Source of the DNA: Paracoccaceae bacterium
GTDB taxonomy: Bacteria > Pseudomonadota > Alphaproteobacteria > Rhodobacterales > Rhodobacteraceae
DNA length: 29,281 bases
Direction: 5' to 3'
Assembly: GCA_013214715.1 (NCBI GenBank)
Contig: JABSSB010000014.1
Span: 1-29,281 of the forward strand
Shown here piece by piece: positions 22,574 through 29,281 of this stretch. A program made the position numbers and the translations under genes. The first letter of the stretch is position 1. Every line of letters begins with the position of its first letter. The notes beneath the pieces are model-generated. The model searched no databases, was not told the DNA's origin, and worked only from the letters and a program-made list of their open reading frames with translations.

Positions 22574-23770
22574 TTATCCCTCCGCTCCACGATAGAGGCA
22601 ATTGCGCAGCTTGCGCAGGCCTTCGCCAAATTCATCCTTGGGCGCGACCATCGCCGCACGAATATAGCCGTGTCCGGGGTTGTCGGCCCCTTCGCCCTGC
22701 GCCAGATAGGCGCCGGGCAGAACGCGCACGCCTGTCTCTTGCCAAAGCTTCAGGCAGGCGGCCTCTCCATCCGGGACGGGGAGCCACAGGAAGAAACCTG
22801 CCTGTGGGCTGGAATAGCCCGGAACGCCTTGCATGATCTCATCGGCCAGATCGAATTTTTCGACATAGAGGCGGCGGTTTTCGATCACATGGTCTTCATC
22901 GGACCAAACCCGCGCCGCGGCCATCTGCAGAGGGCCGGGCAGGGGCGCGCCGGAATAGTTCCGCAACTGACGCAGAGCGGCGATGGTTTCGGGGTCGCGG
23001 CAGGCCACAAAGCCTGATCGCAGCCCGGCAAGGTTCGACCGCTTGGACAGCGAATGGAACACGACAACGCGGGCGGGATCGGCATCGATCTCCGCGGCCA
23101 CCTCCAACGCACCGGGCGGGGGCGTGTCGCGGTAGATCTCGGAATAGCATTCATCGGCAAAGATGCGGAAATCATGCTTTTCAGCCAGTGCGATCAGATC
23201 ACGCCAATAGGCTTTGTCCGCCACGGCCCCCTGCGGGTTGGCAGGCGAGCAGATATAAGCAATCGCCGTGCGGTCCAGCATCTCCGTCGGCAGGCTGGCG
23301 TAATCGGGCAAGTGGCCAGTTTCAGCCGTTGCCGGCACAAAGATCGGATGGGCCCCCACGGATAGCGCGGCCACCATATAGACCTGATAAAATGGGTTGG
23401 GGCTGAGCACCGCAGGGCATTTGCCGTTCTTGCTTTCAGGGCACAGAGCCATCGCTGCATTATACAACCCTTCACGGGTGCCATTGAGCACCATGACCTG
23501 CCGCTCTGGGTCAAGCGTTACGCCATAGCGCCGCGCGACCCAATCGGTGATCGCGCCTCGAAGCTCCGGATACCCTTCATTCTGGGGATAGCGCGCAAAA
23601 AGATGCGCATGGGCAGCGATTTCATCCGTGACCCAGGGCGGAAAGGCGTGGCGGGGTTCGCCAATTGTCATATGCACAGCCTCACCTCCGGGGTCATGCA
23701 CGTCCAACAGGGCGCGCAGACGCGGAAACGCATAGGCCGGCAGGTTCGCAAACCGCTCGGGATAGATCAT
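22574..23770 (-). CDS. Class I/II PLP-dependent aminotransferase, DapC-like
   Basis: This 398-residue fold-type I aminotransferase contains the PLP lysine Lys243 in FHSLSKRSNLAGLRSGF, Asn178 in SPANPQG, and Asp206 and Tyr209 in FADECYSEIY. It most resembles the family annotated as succinyldiaminopimelate aminotransferase (DapC), which acts in lysine and peptidoglycan precursor synthesis using glutamate. Close homologues also act on aspartate or aromatic amino acids, so the substrate is a family-based call. It sits immediately upstream of ftsK. Leader 23771-23879 holds a CGGGG/CCCCG hairpin near 23788. Confidence 0.85.
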   Translation of the reverse strand: MIYPERFANLPAYAFPRLRALLDVHDPGGEAVHMTIGEPRHAFPPWVTDEIAAHAHLFARYPQNEGYPELRGAITDWVARRYGVTLDPERQVMVLNGTREGLYNAAMALCPESKNGKCPAVLSPNPFYQVYMVAALSVGAHPIFVPATAETGHLPDYASLPTEMLDRTAIAYICSPANPQGAVADKAYWRDLIALAEKHDFRIFADECYSEIYRDTPPPGALEVAAEIDADPARVVVFHSLSKRSNLAGLRSGFVACRDPETIAALRQLRNYSGAPLPGPLQMAAARVWSDEDHVIENRRLYVEKFDLADEIMQGVPGYSSPQAGFFLWLPVPDGEAACLKLWQETGVRVLPGAYLAQGEGADNPGHGYIRAAMVAPKDEFGEGLRKLRNCLYRGAEG

Positions 23771-23879
23771 ACCAAAACTGCCTCAACTCGGGGTCATAAC
23801 GCCCCGTTTTGAAGGGAGAATACAGATCACCGACTCACCCGTCTAGGGGTTGGGTATGTGAGCCTGCAAACTGTGGCTC

Positions 23880-25208
23880 TCAGGCCAAGGCGGCCTCGGC
23901 CGCGGCACCAAGGCGCACCAGACGGTCTTCGGCCATCGAGGCGCCAAGCAGCTGCAAGCCGCAGGAGGGCGTCCCAGTCGGCAGGCTCAGCCCGCAAGAT
24001 CCCATCAGGTTGCCAATGCGTGTGTTGCGCAGGGCCAGCAGGTTTTCGGTGACATAGTAATCGCCGTCATTGATCAGCCGGTCGAGATTGGGGGGCAAGA
24101 TCGCGGCGCTCGGCGTGGCGACGGCATCGAACCCGGCCATGGCACGGGTCCAATCCTTGCGCAGCGCGTCCAGCTTGGCCCAGGCGGCCACATAATCCGG
24201 TCCGGAAAACTGTTTGCCCAGCCGGAACCGTTCGAGGATTTCACCAAACATCTTGCCCGGATCTGCTTCGATCACATCTTTCCACAGCCCGTAGGCTTCG
24301 GTTGTGTAAAGGATGCCCGACAGGGCCATGGCGTCTTCAAGGTCGGGATGTGTGACATCCACAATCTCTGCCCCGGCCTCGGCCATCCGGTCCAAGGCGG
24401 CTTCATAAGCGGCGCCTGGACCATCCCGCAAATCGTCTTCGGCCACCGTCCTGAGGCGCGCAATGCGCCGCCCCTCAAGGCTTGCACCGGTCAGATCGGG
24501 GGATGTCCGACCCTCCATCACCGCCAAGAGCTGCGCCGCATCTTCGACGGAGCGGGTCAGCGGCCCGATCGTGTCGAATTTCAGACAAAGCGGCACAACG
24601 CCGTCCAGCGTCAACCGGCCAGATGTGGTTTTCAGCCCGACAAGATCGTTCCATGCCGATGGAATACGCACCGATCCGCCAGTGTCCGACCCGATCCCTG
24701 CCGCCGCCAGTCCAAAAGCAACAGAGGCTGCGGCACCGGAGGAGGATCCACCGGGCACAGCGGTATCGTCATTTACGCAAGGTGGCGTCGCGGTTTGCGG
24801 ATTATAGCCCAGACCGGAAAAAGCCAATTCGCTCATATGTGTCTTGCCCAGGCAGACTAGGCCCGCCGCCGTTGCCCGCGCCAGAACCGGAGCGTCCCGC
24901 TGCGGCACGCGGTCTTTGAGCAGGAGTGACCCGGCCTCTGTTGCAGTGCCTGCACTGTCAAACAGGTCTTTCCAGCTGATCGGCACGCCATCAAGCAATG
25001 AGAGGCGGCGACCGGTTTCAGCACGGGCCTTGGCGGCCTTTGCCTCGGACATGGCGCGGTCTTCGGTGACACGGGCATAGATGCGATCACGGTGCGGGTG
25101 GCTTTCGATGGCGTCAAGATAGGTGGCCGTAAGCGCCACCGGATCGATCTCACCGCGGGCGATCCCACGTCCCAGATCGCTTGCACTTTGTGTCAGCCAG
25201 TCCTGCAT
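23880..25208 (-). CDS. Amidase signature family hydrolase
   Basis: This 442-residue protein has the Ser-cisSer-Lys triad of the amidase signature family: Lys80 in ISWKDLF, cis-Ser155 in PGGSSSGAA and nucleophile Ser179 in GSDTGGSVRIPS. The 24-residue gap between the two serines is that of malonamidase E2. The family hydrolyses small amides and includes GatA; without gatB/gatC next to it and with the divergent loops, this is more likely a free amidase than a tRNA-Gln amidotransferase subunit. Substrate unknown. It is divergent from the UbiH-type gene with 48 bases between starts. Confidence 0.88.
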   Translation of the reverse strand: MQDWLTQSASDLGRGIARGEIDPVALTATYLDAIESHPHRDRIYARVTEDRAMSEAKAAKARAETGRRLSLLDGVPISWKDLFDSAGTATEAGSLLLKDRVPQRDAPVLARATAAGLVCLGKTHMSELAFSGLGYNPQTATPPCVNDDTAVPGGSSSGAAASVAFGLAAAGIGSDTGGSVRIPSAWNDLVGLKTTSGRLTLDGVVPLCLKFDTIGPLTRSVEDAAQLLAVMEGRTSPDLTGASLEGRRIARLRTVAEDDLRDGPGAAYEAALDRMAEAGAEIVDVTHPDLEDAMALSGILYTTEAYGLWKDVIEADPGKMFGEILERFRLGKQFSGPDYVAAWAKLDALRKDWTRAMAGFDAVATPSAAILPPNLDRLINDGDYYVTENLLALRNTRIGNLMGSCGLSLPTGTPSCGLQLLGASMAEDRLVRLGAAAEAALA

Positions 25209-25256
25209 GCATCTCGCTCCCGCTTATCTGTCGCGACCCTAGCGACAGGGCTACGC

Positions 25257-26519
25257 ATGGACAATCCCGTGACAGACGGCATATGGAAGGGCATGGATAT
25301 CAGATGCGACATCGTGATCGTGGGTGGCGGGTTGAACGGGCCTGCCTTGGCGCTTCCCTTGGCCCGCGCGGGGTTGAGTGTCGCGGTGATCGACGGGCAA
25401 GCGGAGAAGCCGCGCCTTGAGGATGATTTCGACGGTCGCAGCTATGCCTTGGCGCTTGCGTCCTGCCGCATGCTTGAGGCGCTCGGGCTTTGGGAGAACG
25501 TGGAAGACACCGCCCAACCGATGCTTGAAATCAAGGTCTCAGACGGCCGCGCGGGGGAAGGGCCAGGACCGTTCGGCCTGCATTTCGATCATGCCGAAAT
25601 CGAAGAAGGCCCAATGGGCCATATGGTGGAAGACCGTTACCTGCGCCGTGCCCTGATGGCGGCCGTGAAAGCCGAGGCCGGGATCACCGTCTTGAATGGC
25701 TGCGCGGTGACGGATCAATCTGTCACGCGCGAGGGTGTGCGGGTTGATCTGGCGGATGGGCGCAGCTGTTTTGCGCGGCTTTTGGTGGGCGCGGATGGTC
25801 GGCAAAGCGGGGCCGCCGAACGGGCGGGCATTCGGAGGACGCGGTTCGACTATGGGCAAACGGCGCTGGTCTGCGCGGTTGAGCATGAGAAACCGCATGG
25901 TGGCATTGCGCATCAGTTTTTTCTTCCCTCGGGCCCCTTGGCGATCCTACCTCTAAAGGGTAACCGATCCTCGATTGTGTGGAGTGAGCAAGCCGAGATT
26001 GCCGCACGCATTCAGGCGTTGCCCGATGATGCCTACCTGGCCGAGCTGCGCCCCCGATTTGGCGATTTCCTTGGACAGGTTTCGTTGGCCGGGGCGCGGT
26101 TTACCTATCCGCTGAACCTGACAATAGCGCAAAGCTTTATCGGCGAGCGGCTGGCGCTGGTTGGCGACGCAGCGCAGGGTATGCACCCAATTGCCGGGCA
26201 GGGACTGAACGCCGGGCTACGGGATGTCAGTGCCTTGGCCGAGGTTCTGATCGAAGCGCAGCGGCGCGGTGAAGACATTGCGAGCCCGCTGGTTCTGGCC
26301 CGCTATCAGCAATGGCGCCGGTTTGACCGCGCATCTCTGGCTTTGGCGACCGATCTGTTCAACCGTTTGTTTTCCAATGATAATAGTTTACTCAGGGCGG
26401 CCCGAGGCCTTGGCATGGGCGTTGTGAACGCTCTGCCAGGCTTGCGCCGGAGTTTGATCCGAGAAGCCGCGGGGCTGACAGGCGATTTGCCCCGATTGTT
26501 GCAAGGACGTCCGATTTAG
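25257..26519 (+). CDS. UbiH/UbiF/Coq6-type FAD-dependent monooxygenase
   Basis: This 420-residue flavoprotein hydroxylase adds oxygen to the aromatic ring of a ubiquinone precursor in the UbiH/UbiF/UbiI family. The FAD GxGxxG motif is IVIVGGGLNGPALALPLA near residue 19. LLVGADGRQSGAAE is the DG motif, and LALVGDAAQGMHPIAGQGLNAGLRDV is the GD motif, both diagnostic. ATG 25257 has ACAGGG six bases upstream; ATG 25293 with GGAAGG two bases away is an alternative that removes twelve residues. Which ring position it acts on cannot be read from the sequence. Confidence 0.88.
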   Translation: MDNPVTDGIWKGMDIRCDIVIVGGGLNGPALALPLARAGLSVAVIDGQAEKPRLEDDFDGRSYALALASCRMLEALGLWENVEDTAQPMLEIKVSDGRAGEGPGPFGLHFDHAEIEEGPMGHMVEDRYLRRALMAAVKAEAGITVLNGCAVTDQSVTREGVRVDLADGRSCFARLLVGADGRQSGAAERAGIRRTRFDYGQTALVCAVEHEKPHGGIAHQFFLPSGPLAILPLKGNRSSIVWSEQAEIAARIQALPDDAYLAELRPRFGDFLGQVSLAGARFTYPLNLTIAQSFIGERLALVGDAAQGMHPIAGQGLNAGLRDVSALAEVLIEAQRRGEDIASPLVLARYQQWRRFDRASLALATDLFNRLFSNDNSLLRAARGLGMGVVNALPGLRRSLIREAAGLTGDLPRLLQGRPI

Positions 26520-26592
26520 GCGGAAGTACTCCCGCCGCTTCACTCCCTTTGGTCGTTCCCGTTGGGCCGGGCGCGCCGCTGGCGCGGCGCGC
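26519..26592. repeat. Two inverted repeats downstream of the UbiH-type gene
   Basis: GGCGG (26519-26523) and CCGCC (26532-26536) flank AAGTACTC, itself centred on the palindrome AGTACT, giving an 18-base near-perfect dyad from the last base of the stop codon. GCGCGCCGC (26571-26579) and GCGGCGCGC (26584-26592) form a perfect 9-bp stem with a TGGC loop. Neither is followed by a T-run. They may end or stabilise the upstream mRNA before rarD. Confidence 0.45.
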
Positions 26593-26655
26593 GGTCATTA
26601 TCACGCTCGCCCTTTCGCATTTGCCATGATAGCGGGCCTGTTGAAGGAGCGCGCC

Positions 26656-27567
26656 ATGACCCAAGCTGCGAGCATCACCCAACACAATACAGATACGCCC
26701 CGCGGATTTGCGTTCGCATTGGCGGCCTATGGCTTGTGGGGGTTTCTGCCGCTTTACATGAAGCTGCTGGATCATGTTGGCCCGATAGAGGTTGTGGCGC
26801 ATCGGATCATCTGGTCTGTGCCTCTGGCCGGTGCACTATTGATCGTGCTGCGGCGCACGGCCGATTTGCGTGCAGCGTTGCGTAGCCCGCGCACTCTGAT
26901 GATGGGCGCCGTCACCGCCACGCTGATCTCGGTAAACTGGTTGATCTATGTGTGGGCAGTCACCAGTGGGAACGCGGTTGACGCGGCGCTGGGTTACTAC
27001 ATCAATCCGCTGTTTTCGATCTTTCTTGGCGCGGTCTTGCTGGGCGAGCGTTTGAAGCGGACTCAGATGGTGGCTGTCGTGTTGGCGGCCTTGGCCGTTT
27101 GCATCCTGACCTGGTTTTCAGGCGGGTTGCCCTGGGCGGCTGTTGGGTTGACGGTCAGTTGGGGGCTGTATGCTTTGGCCAAAAAGCAATTGCCGATCGG
27201 GCCAAACCAAGGTTTTTTGCTGGAAGTCTTGCTGCTGTTGCCCTTTGCGCTGGGTTATATCGTGTGGCTGACATCAACCGGACAAGGGCATTTTTCGGCC
27301 GATCCGGCTTTGTTGATGGGCTGCGGGATTGTCACAGCTGTGCCGCTGATCCTGTATGCCAATGGTGCCAAATTGCTGCGTTTGTCGACCATTGGGATCA
27401 TGCAATACATTGCTCCGACCATGATATTTGTGATTGCTGTCTTCGTGTTTGGAGAAGCGCTTGATACCGGTCGAAAAATTGCCTTGCCAATGATCTGGGT
27501 GGCGCTTGTCATCTACTCATTGCCGATGATCCGCGACATGCGCCGCGCTTCCACGCCAAAAGCTTGA
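26656..27567 (+). CDS. rarD: EamA-family permease RarD
   Basis: This 303-residue inner-membrane protein has about ten hydrophobic segments, the DMT/EamA layout. GFAFALAAYGLWGFLPLYMKLL near residue 16, EVVAHRIIWSVPLAG, and ISVNWLIYVWAVTSGNAVDAALGYYINPLFSIFLGAVLLGERL match RarD (chloramphenicol-sensitivity protein) closely. LLRLSTIGIMQYIAPTMIF is the repeated second half. The natural substrate is not settled. ATG 26656 has GAAGGAG six bases upstream; a 10-residue longer start is not needed. Confidence 0.92.
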   Translation: MTQAASITQHNTDTPRGFAFALAAYGLWGFLPLYMKLLDHVGPIEVVAHRIIWSVPLAGALLIVLRRTADLRAALRSPRTLMMGAVTATLISVNWLIYVWAVTSGNAVDAALGYYINPLFSIFLGAVLLGERLKRTQMVAVVLAALAVCILTWFSGGLPWAAVGLTVSWGLYALAKKQLPIGPNQGFLLEVLLLLPFALGYIVWLTSTGQGHFSADPALLMGCGIVTAVPLILYANGAKLLRLSTIGIMQYIAPTMIFVIAVFVFGEALDTGRKIALPMIWVALVIYSLPMIRDMRRASTPKA

Positions 27568-27598
27568 GCCTGTGGCGGACTCGCGTTAGGCCGCGCGC

Positions 27599-28246
27599 AT
27601 GAATGATGTCTATGCGCCTCCACAAGACCCGTTGCGCCTTTTGCATGAAGACGCCCAACTGGTGGTGATCGACAAGCCGTCAGGGCTGTTGTCTGTTCCC
27701 GGCAGGGGCGCGCATCTGGCAGATTGTTTGCTAAGCCGCGTGCAGGCGGTGTTTCCCGATGCCTTGCTGGTTCACCGGCTGGACCGGGACACGTCAGGCG
27801 TGATGGTTTTTGCGCTGACCCCACATGCCCAGCGTCATCTGGGCCTGCAATTTGAAAAGCGGCAGGTCAAAAAGACCTATGTGGCGCGTGTTCAAGGCCT
27901 GCTGGAGCCGAAGACAGGACGCGTTGATCTGCCCCTGATCGTGGACTGGCCGAACCGCCCACGCCAGAAAGTCTGTCATGAAACCGGCAAACCTGCGCAG
28001 ACGGATTGGCGTGTGCTGCGCGCGGCAGAAGATGAAAGCCGTGTCCGGCTGATGCCCCGCACCGGGCGAAGCCATCAATTGCGCGTGCATATGCTCGCCC
28101 TTGGGCACCCGATCCTGGGGGATCCGTTTTACGCCAAGGGCACGGCCCGCGATCATCCGCGTCTTATGTTGCATTCGGAAGAATTGCGGCTTCGGCATCC
28201 TGAGGGCGGCGCGGGTCTGCGCTTTCGCGCGGCGTCCCCCTTTTGA
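27599..28246 (+). CDS. RluA-family RNA pseudouridine synthase
   Basis: This 215-residue protein converts specific uridines in rRNA or tRNA to pseudouridine. The catalytic aspartate is Asp62 in LVHRLDRDTSGVMVFA. Other signatures are VVIDKPSGLLSVPG near 22, KKTYVARVQG, LMPRTGRSHQLRVHM and GHPILGDPFYA. There is no S4 RNA-binding domain, as in RluA itself (dual 23S U746 and tRNA U32), so RluA rather than RluC/D is the best match, but the target is not certain. It starts 31 bases after rarD, probably in the same transcript. Confidence 0.9.
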   Translation: MNDVYAPPQDPLRLLHEDAQLVVIDKPSGLLSVPGRGAHLADCLLSRVQAVFPDALLVHRLDRDTSGVMVFALTPHAQRHLGLQFEKRQVKKTYVARVQGLLEPKTGRVDLPLIVDWPNRPRQKVCHETGKPAQTDWRVLRAAEDESRVRLMPRTGRSHQLRVHMLALGHPILGDPFYAKGTARDHPRLMLHSEELRLRHPEGGAGLRFRAASPF

Positions 28247-28277
28247 TTGCTTGCATTGGGGCGCAGATCCACTTTGC

Positions 28278-28297
28278 ATGACCAGAATGCTGGTCAT
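28278..28297. repeat. 20-base perfect dyad in the convergent rluA-type/TIGR03084 gap
   Basis: ATGACCAG (28278-28285) and CTGGTCAT (28290-28297) flank AATG. An RNA copy would be an 8-bp stem with a tetraloop. It is followed by AATGTCGG, not a T-run. The gap is between convergent genes, where a terminator is expected and an operator is not. Confidence 0.45.
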
Positions 28298-28369
28298 AAT
28301 GTCGGCAGGATCGTTTGGTCAAATTCCTTGGTTGGAAAAGTTCAAGTCGTGGCATCCCACCATTGGGAG

Positions 28370-29161
28370 TCATGTTGCCTGAAATCGTGTGCCCGGTGCG
28401 GGTGGTGTTTCGGGCGGTCCGGCAAAGCATTGCGCGATTTGCATCCAATTCTTTGCCACCGGCCCTTTGACCGACAGCTTTGTATCCGCGATATGGCGGG
28501 TCTGAGTGACAACTTGTGCAAACTCGACTGCGCTACCTTCGATCACCTCACCCTGACCCGTCTCTCCAAAAGTCCAAAGGGCCCCCGACGGCGCGGTCAG
28601 GCGCAATTCCGGCATTGAGGCTGGAACAGATTGGCCGTGCACCTGATGTGCCCAGCCAAAGGTGTTCACACCCAGAAAGACAATGTTTCGCACCCGGTCG
28701 CTTTGCGGTTGAATTTGGCCAAAGAGGTCAAATACCTCCTGCCCATGCGCCCATGTTTCCATTTGGCGCGCGGTCATCATGGACCGCGCCGACATGTCCG
28801 GCCCCGCCCATTTCATCCGACGTTTTTCGTCAATGCCATCCCAACGGCTGACCATATCTTCGACCTGTTTGCTCCAGGTCGCAAAGAGTTCGTGTCCCCG
28901 TTCACGGACATACGCGTTTTCAAATGGGCGCATTCCTTCTTGCTGAATGGCGGGCCACGCTTGCGCCAAAAGCTCCATGAAACCGTTGGGGTCTTTGAAC
29001 GACAAATCTGCCGCCAGGTTCCAGAAATGCAGATGCACCAGAACATCATTGACCGTCCAGCCTTTGAACTGGGTGGGCCGCGCCCAATCCTTGTTCGACA
29101 GTGTTTTCAATAGATCTGAAAGTGCCTTGGACTCGGCGTGAAAATCATGGACCTGTTGCAT
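28370..29161 (-). CDS. TIGR03084 family metal-binding protein (DinB/MDMPI-like)
   Basis: This 263-residue protein has the N-terminal four-helix bundle of the DinB/mycothiol-dependent maleylpyruvate isomerase superfamily. The usual metal ligands are visible: His43 or His45 in VLVHLHFWN, Glu135 and His139 in METWAHGQEVFD. GWTVNDVLVH, RSMMTARQMETWAHG and FGWAHQVHGQ are typical of TIGR03084, whose function is not known. It begins three bases after the stop of the biotin-carrying gene upstream, with AAAGG eight bases before the ATG, so the two are coupled. I recall such genes beside acyl-CoA or terpenoid carboxylase genes in Roseobacters, which points to catabolism of a branched or terpenoid acid. 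Confidence 0.82.
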   Translation of the reverse strand: MQQVHDFHAESKALSDLLKTLSNKDWARPTQFKGWTVNDVLVHLHFWNLAADLSFKDPNGFMELLAQAWPAIQQEGMRPFENAYVRERGHELFATWSKQVEDMVSRWDGIDEKRRMKWAGPDMSARSMMTARQMETWAHGQEVFDLFGQIQPQSDRVRNIVFLGVNTFGWAHQVHGQSVPASMPELRLTAPSGALWTFGETGQGEVIEGSAVEFAQVVTQTRHIADTKLSVKGPVAKNWMQIAQCFAGPPETPPAPGTRFQAT

Positions 29162-29164
29162 GCT

Positions 29165-29281
29165 CTAGCCTTTCTCTTTGGTGTCCACAGTCGCATCCGC
29201 CAGTTCGATTAGCACGTCGCCCGCCGCCACTTGCTGACCAGAAGACACTTGAACGGACATCACCGTCCCATCGAAAGGTGC
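29165..29281 (-). CDS. C-terminal end of a biotin-carrying carboxylase subunit (partial)
   Basis: The frame enters from the right edge and ends at TAG (CTA on +, 29165-29167). The visible 38 residues read APFDGTVMSVQVSSGQQV-AAGDVLIELA followed by a short charged tail. This is the last strand pair of a biotinyl/lipoyl domain; the MKM motif holding biotin would lie just outside the window. An acyl-CoA carboxylase biotin subunit is most likely given the downstream TIGR03084 gene; a lipoyl E2 end or a stand-alone carrier protein is possible. Confidence 0.7.
   Translation of the reverse strand, partial: APFDGTVMSVQVSSGQQVAAGDVLIELADATVDTKEKG

Noticed and set aside
1..29281. tRNA, rRNA, CRISPR array, insertion sequence or prophage
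   Set aside because: No cloverleaf, no regularly spaced direct repeats, and no transposase, integrase or phage protein was seen in any frame.

Overview
The window reads as chromosomal DNA of a GC-rich alphaproteobacterium of the Rhodobacteraceae (Roseobacter group). The evidence is the set of protein families and their order (rsfS-rlmH; aminotransferase-ftsK-lolA; amidase divergent from a UbiH-type hydroxylase), the alphaproteobacterial-type HspQ, and intergenic elements of the form G/C-hairpin plus GGGGTATTTT that I know from this family. Taxonomy is inference; there is no rRNA here.

Layout. (1) 1-1089, + strand: a possible truncated BatA/DUF4159-like gene tail at the left edge, then rsfS and rlmH, both acting on the 50S ribosomal subunit. 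(2) 1165-13341, - strand: twelve consecutive genes, most overlapping by 4 bases (ATGA/GTGA) or separated by 1 base. In transcription order they are an XRE-cupin regulator, a LysE-type exporter, a GFA-fold protein, an FAD-GcvT methylglycine dehydrogenase, a second LysE-type exporter, a quinone-oxidoreductase-like dehydrogenase, a homocysteine S-methyltransferase, a second FAD-GcvT dehydrogenase, an aldo/keto reductase, a DadA/DauA-like oxidoreductase, a DUF938 methyltransferase and a half-length carboxymuconolactone-decarboxylase-like ORF. A perfect 12-bp inverted repeat sits at the regulator start. (3) 13400-15129, - strand: free methionine-R-sulfoxide reductase (msrC) and an acetyl-CoA acetyltransferase. 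(4) 15227-17948, + strand: STAS antagonist plus anti-sigma kinase-like pair, a 337-bp intergenic stretch, then a cytoplasmic gamma-glutamyltransferase. (5) 17967-19730: hspQ (-), a lipoprotein lytic transglycosylase (+), lolA (-). (6) 19777-25208, - strand: ftsK, a DapC-like aminotransferase, an amidase. (7) 25257-28246, + strand: UbiH-type monooxygenase, RarD permease, RluA-type pseudouridine synthase. (8) 28370-29281, - strand: a TIGR03084-family protein and the C-terminus of a biotin-carrying carboxylase.

The most interesting part is region 2. The families fit stepwise demethylation of a methylated glycine (glycine betaine to dimethylglycine via the homocysteine methyltransferase, then to sarcosine and glycine via the two FAD-GcvT enzymes, with one-carbon units passed to tetrahydrofolate). 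The GFA-fold protein could catch free formaldehyde and the exporters could vent excess amino acid. The family-level parts are well supported; the pathway assignment and the regulator-operator link are inference. The other regions are mostly housekeeping. No tRNA, rRNA, CRISPR array, insertion sequence or phage gene was seen.
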